Source: Cryptomeria japonica (taxonomy: Eukaryota > Streptophyta > Pinopsida > Cupressales > Cupressaceae). From it: a stretch of DNA of 64,000 nucleotides. Shown one piece after another: positions 61,163 to 64,000 of this stretch. The stretch is taken from NCBI RefSeq assembly GCF_030272615.1, contig NC_081412.1, positions 20,375,932 to 20,439,931 on the forward strand, read 5' to 3'. Position 1 is the stretch's first letter. Each line of letters opens with the position of its first letter. The position numbers and the translations under genes were made by a program. A model generated the notes under the pieces. That model saw nothing but the letters and a program-made list of their open reading frames with translations, was not told the origin of the DNA and ran no database searches.

Positions 61163-62515
61163 TTAATTTGGAATAGGAGCACCTAACTCGGTAGGTAAGG
61201 TGTTTTTTTCATTTGACACAATTTCCTTCTTTTTCCAAATCATCTTTAATTTGTCTTTTATTTCCTCAGTGTCTTTTCTAGGTTGATCTCTGCAATCTCA
61301 AGCTAAATGTCCAACTTTGTGACAATGAAAACATGCCATACCAGGATTTCTCCATGATTTTCGGTTGTACATCCCAAACCTTATAAAACAGTTGGCACTT
61401 ATATGTCCATATCTTCCACAACATTCACACCAGATTCTTGTATTGTAATCCCATGGTACTGCAGAATACTGTCGGTAAGAATGTGTGTGAGGTTAGTAAC
61501 TTCTAGCATTTGCTTGGTGTGCATCCCACATATAGTTCTTTTGCTTAAGCCATCACTTCTCGGTACTATGTCCATATCTATTGCAGTTTTTACAAAACCC
61601 TTTGAATTTTGCCTTCTGATAATTGTTAACAGACTTTGTCCTACATTGATTAGATGTGTGACCATATTTATTGCAATTATAACAATAACCTTTGGACTTA
61701 GTGACATTCGGTTGCTTACCTTTTCTGATTTGGCACATGTTGGCAGTGTGACCTTGATTTCCACAGTAGTTGCAAATAGGCTTCTTTCTTTTGATGTTAT
61801 TCTTTTTTCTAGCTTGCTTTGATGATTCTCCTCTCTCGGTAGTATGAATTCCCTTCTCGGTAGAGTCTTTTCCTTTGTAACCAAGTCCTGCATCTTTGTT
61901 GGGTCTTCTTGTATTTAGTTTCTCATCCAACATCTTCGATGCTTCATAACTCTTCTTCAATGTTTCTTTGGATTTCTTCTCTATTTCAAGTTCATCGATC
62001 AACCTTGATACTTCAAGTTTCAATGCTTGATTCTCATTATCCTTCAGAATTGCTTCATGATGTGCATAACCTAGTTGATCTGACAGATTTTGCTGAATTC
62101 CAGTCAACCTTGTGATTTCATCATTTTTATCAGATACTAAGACTTCAAGTTATTGTTTCTCTCTTTGGAGATCTCTTACTTTATCCTCGGCTGTCCTTAA
62201 TGCATCAATATTTTCAGTCATCTATGTGCTAAAATGTTCATGTTCTCTTTTCATTGCTTTTAGTTGATTAGCCAGTGCTTTGTTCTTTTCTCTCAATACT
62301 CCAATCACTTCTTCAGTTTCTTCAAATATGCTGTTCTCAGATGATGTCTCAATTTGTTCCACTAACTCTTGAGAGTCCTACAAATCATCAGATAATCTTC
62401 TTCTTACTTTTAGAGATTTTTGCATTTGCCTTTGCATGTCTGCAATCACTTGATTAGCATGATCTAGTTCTTCTTGCAGATACACAATCCTCCGAGATTG
62501 TTTATAGCCTTCCAT
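61163..62515 (-). pseudogene. F gag-like protein, coiled coil plus five zinc knuckles
   Basis: From ATG 62515 one 450-codon frame continues to TAA at 61163-61165 without net indel but with six in-frame stops, beginning at 62380, 62224, 62152, 61555, 61495 and 61300. The first ~230 residues are heptad-rich (YLQEELDHANQVIADMQRQ). Zinc knuckles follow: CNYCGNQGHTANMC, CYNCNKYGHTSNQC, CKNCNRYGHSTEK with TGA in place of the last cysteine, CECCGRYGHISANC, and CFHCHKVGHLA-stop-DC. Five CCHC motifs is more than the one or two usual in plant copia gag. RNA packaging is the likely role by analogy. No capsid motif was recognised. Confidence 0.8.
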
Positions 62516-62563
62516 TGATAAGATCTTTCTCTTTAGGTAGTTAAACCCTTTTCCAAGATTCAA

Positions 62564-62575
62564 GCTCTGATACCA
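62564..62575 (-). promoter_or_regulatory. Primer-binding site of F
   Basis: The minus strand reads TGGTATCAGAGC, identical to that of element C, two bases from the LTR. Confidence 0.92.
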
Positions 62576-62577
62576 AT

Positions 62578-63700
62578 TGTTAGGCCCAATATGGAAATCT
62601 AATGTACTGAGAGGGGAGGGGTGAATCAGTACTTCAAAACATTTCTTCAATAATAACTTTACTATTATGCATAAACCAAATAGTGCAGTAACATAATATA
62701 AAGCTAAAAAAAATAGATAACAATCATACATGATTCACTCCATAACACATATATTTTGGTTATGCAGAAACTCTTGGTTAGAGAGAAAAACTGCGGTGGG
62801 GATGGCATCCACAACTTCACTACTGCAATAATAAAGAGTGCTCAGTTAGAGCTACATGTTTAGCTATTTCTGATAGCTTACCCTGTTAGGAGTAACAAGA
62901 TATATTAGATCTACCTTGCTAAAGGATTTTACAACACTTAAGCTAAATGTTGCACCTGGTTAGAGGCTTTACAATTTATAGACTTGATTAGAGTCTTTTA
63001 CCCTGTTAAAGGTTTATCTTACAACTTCAAAATATTACAATAAATCATTACAAATATCTGCAACTTTACATCTCGAATGTTATAGCAGATTCTATGTGCT
63101 CAGAATAGATTACCTTGCTTATAGCATACCTCAGTAACCCATATAGTAACTCAGTAAACCCTTCTATTTACTCTGTTCTTCGACTGTTCTCTGAAAACCT
63201 TCTCAGTGACCTCTGTGTCTCTGTAACAATCTTCTTACACTCATGCACACACCTTTTTTATTCTTAACTCATGCTGTATAAATAGATCTCTTATGTCAGT
63301 GATTCATTCATTGCTTCGATCTTACAAATATGTTTTATCAAATGAATAACCATGCAAGATATTTCATTGGTTAGATGACCTCAAAATCACACACAATCTT
63401 TAAGTGCAATTGCCAATGTGATAACGGTTAGATGTTCCTCGATCTTGTAACACGTTTTCATATGTATGTCTAGGTTCAATGAATCTGGTAACACGTTTCA
63501 CTCGGTGTATCATCTTTGCTGCTTGGTAGACATGAAATGATACTCGGTAGACAACTTGGTGTATACTACATTCTGAGACTACTTTCTTCAATAACCGACT
63601 AGACTGTGCATATCAACTAAATATCTCGGTAGAGATAACCGACTAGAGTATATAGAATAACTTTGACATGAAACTAATGGAAACTTGATAAGTAGTAACA
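62578..63700 (-). repeat. 5' LTR of F
   Basis: It is the right-hand copy, 15 bp shorter than the left. The minus strand begins TGTTACTACTTATC. A minus-strand TATA-like TATTTATACAGC lies near 63275-63286. Confidence 0.9.
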
Positions 63701-64000
63701 ACATGTTGTAGTCTAGGATTACCATAATTGATTACCTGTTGAGACCCGAAGATACTTGATCAGAAAGTATCTATTGATAGTCTAGGTGTGCGTGATTTGA
63801 TGTACCTGTGTAGACAGAGTAACTTGCTTTTCTTATAGGATGACCTAGGGTAACATAGGTTATGCAGCCCCTCTTTTTACAAATGGATGGTGATGAACGT
63901 GGCTTGATTGGTTTGATGGGACACAGTGTAGGGTATGTGATGTTGATAATTGAGATGGGGAGGGTGAGTGGAGGATTCAATGTTAGATAGAAGGTATGGA
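63701..64000. other. DNA right of F, probable interior of G
   Basis: It begins with the target duplication acatg. A 69-codon minus frame (63771-63980) shows no recognisable motif. Confidence 0.35.

Larger units (their letters stand above)
55753..63700 (-). mobile_element. LTR element F, non-autonomous, no pol
   Basis: LTRs 55753-56890 and 62578-63700 (TGTTAGGC...TAGTAACA) are nearly collinear. Flanks gcatg (55748-55752) and acatg (63701-63705) form a 5-bp target duplication with one mismatch. A primer site lies at 62564-62575 and a polypurine tract at 56891-56902. The interior holds a gag-like frame and a second long frame, but none of the protease, RT, RNase H or integrase motifs. It must have depended on another element for mobility. 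Confidence 0.9.

Noticed and set aside
61399-61893. 164-codon minus-strand ORF overlapping the F gag-like frame
   Set aside because: It is a different frame from the zinc-knuckle frame, which carries the recognisable CCHC motifs.

Overview
The window looks like conifer (gymnosperm) nuclear DNA. It is AT-rich and crowded with old, mutually nested retrotransposons. Its one host gene that looks intact is a terpene synthase with ten exons, the exon number known for gymnosperm mono/sesquiterpene synthases; angiosperm TPS-a/b genes usually have seven. I saw no bacterial, organellar, tRNA or rRNA genes. Species cannot be fixed from sequence alone.

Layout. 1-6508: part of a minus-strand LTR element with a 1073-residue retropepsin plus G-patch ORF and a candidate 5' LTR. 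6509-9210: LTR remnant, pyrimidine-rich tract, and a small cysteine-rich relic. 9311-27150: a four-level nest. Copia element A (9316-27145, plus strand, 5-bp target duplication) contains gypsy chromovirus B (11384-24080, minus strand, 5-bp duplication). B contains copia element C (13895-18681, minus strand), and the right LTR of C contains a 190-bp insertion D (18481-18670, 4-bp duplication). A itself sits inside a dispersed repeat, E. 27151-45800: AT-rich DNA with E copies, two diverged segmental duplications (29755-32275 with 33560-36937, and 38315-42290 with 43288-44376), LINE-like insertions, and large (TA)n(GA)n arrays. 46440-47400: decayed LINE ORF1. 47455-47740: broken copy of the terpene synthase promoter and start codon. 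48594-51571: terpene synthase gene. 53160-55115: LTR remnants, including a probable minus-strand gypsy 3' LTR, G. 55753-63700: element F, a complete-looking LTR element with no visible pol.

Function. The terpene synthase (610 residues after splicing) should be a class I diphosphate-ionising cyclase of specialised metabolism. It keeps RR(x)8W, RxR and DDxxD, but its second metal-binding motif is unusual. All recognisable A, B and C polyproteins carry stop codons or frameshifts, so they are relics. F is the most unusual object: LTRs, primer site, polypurine tract, a gag-like coiled-coil protein with five zinc knuckles, and a second 1111-codon frame of unknown function where pol would be. Both frames are broken only by stop codons. 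Gene models and repeat boundaries were read by eye; nothing was searched against databases.
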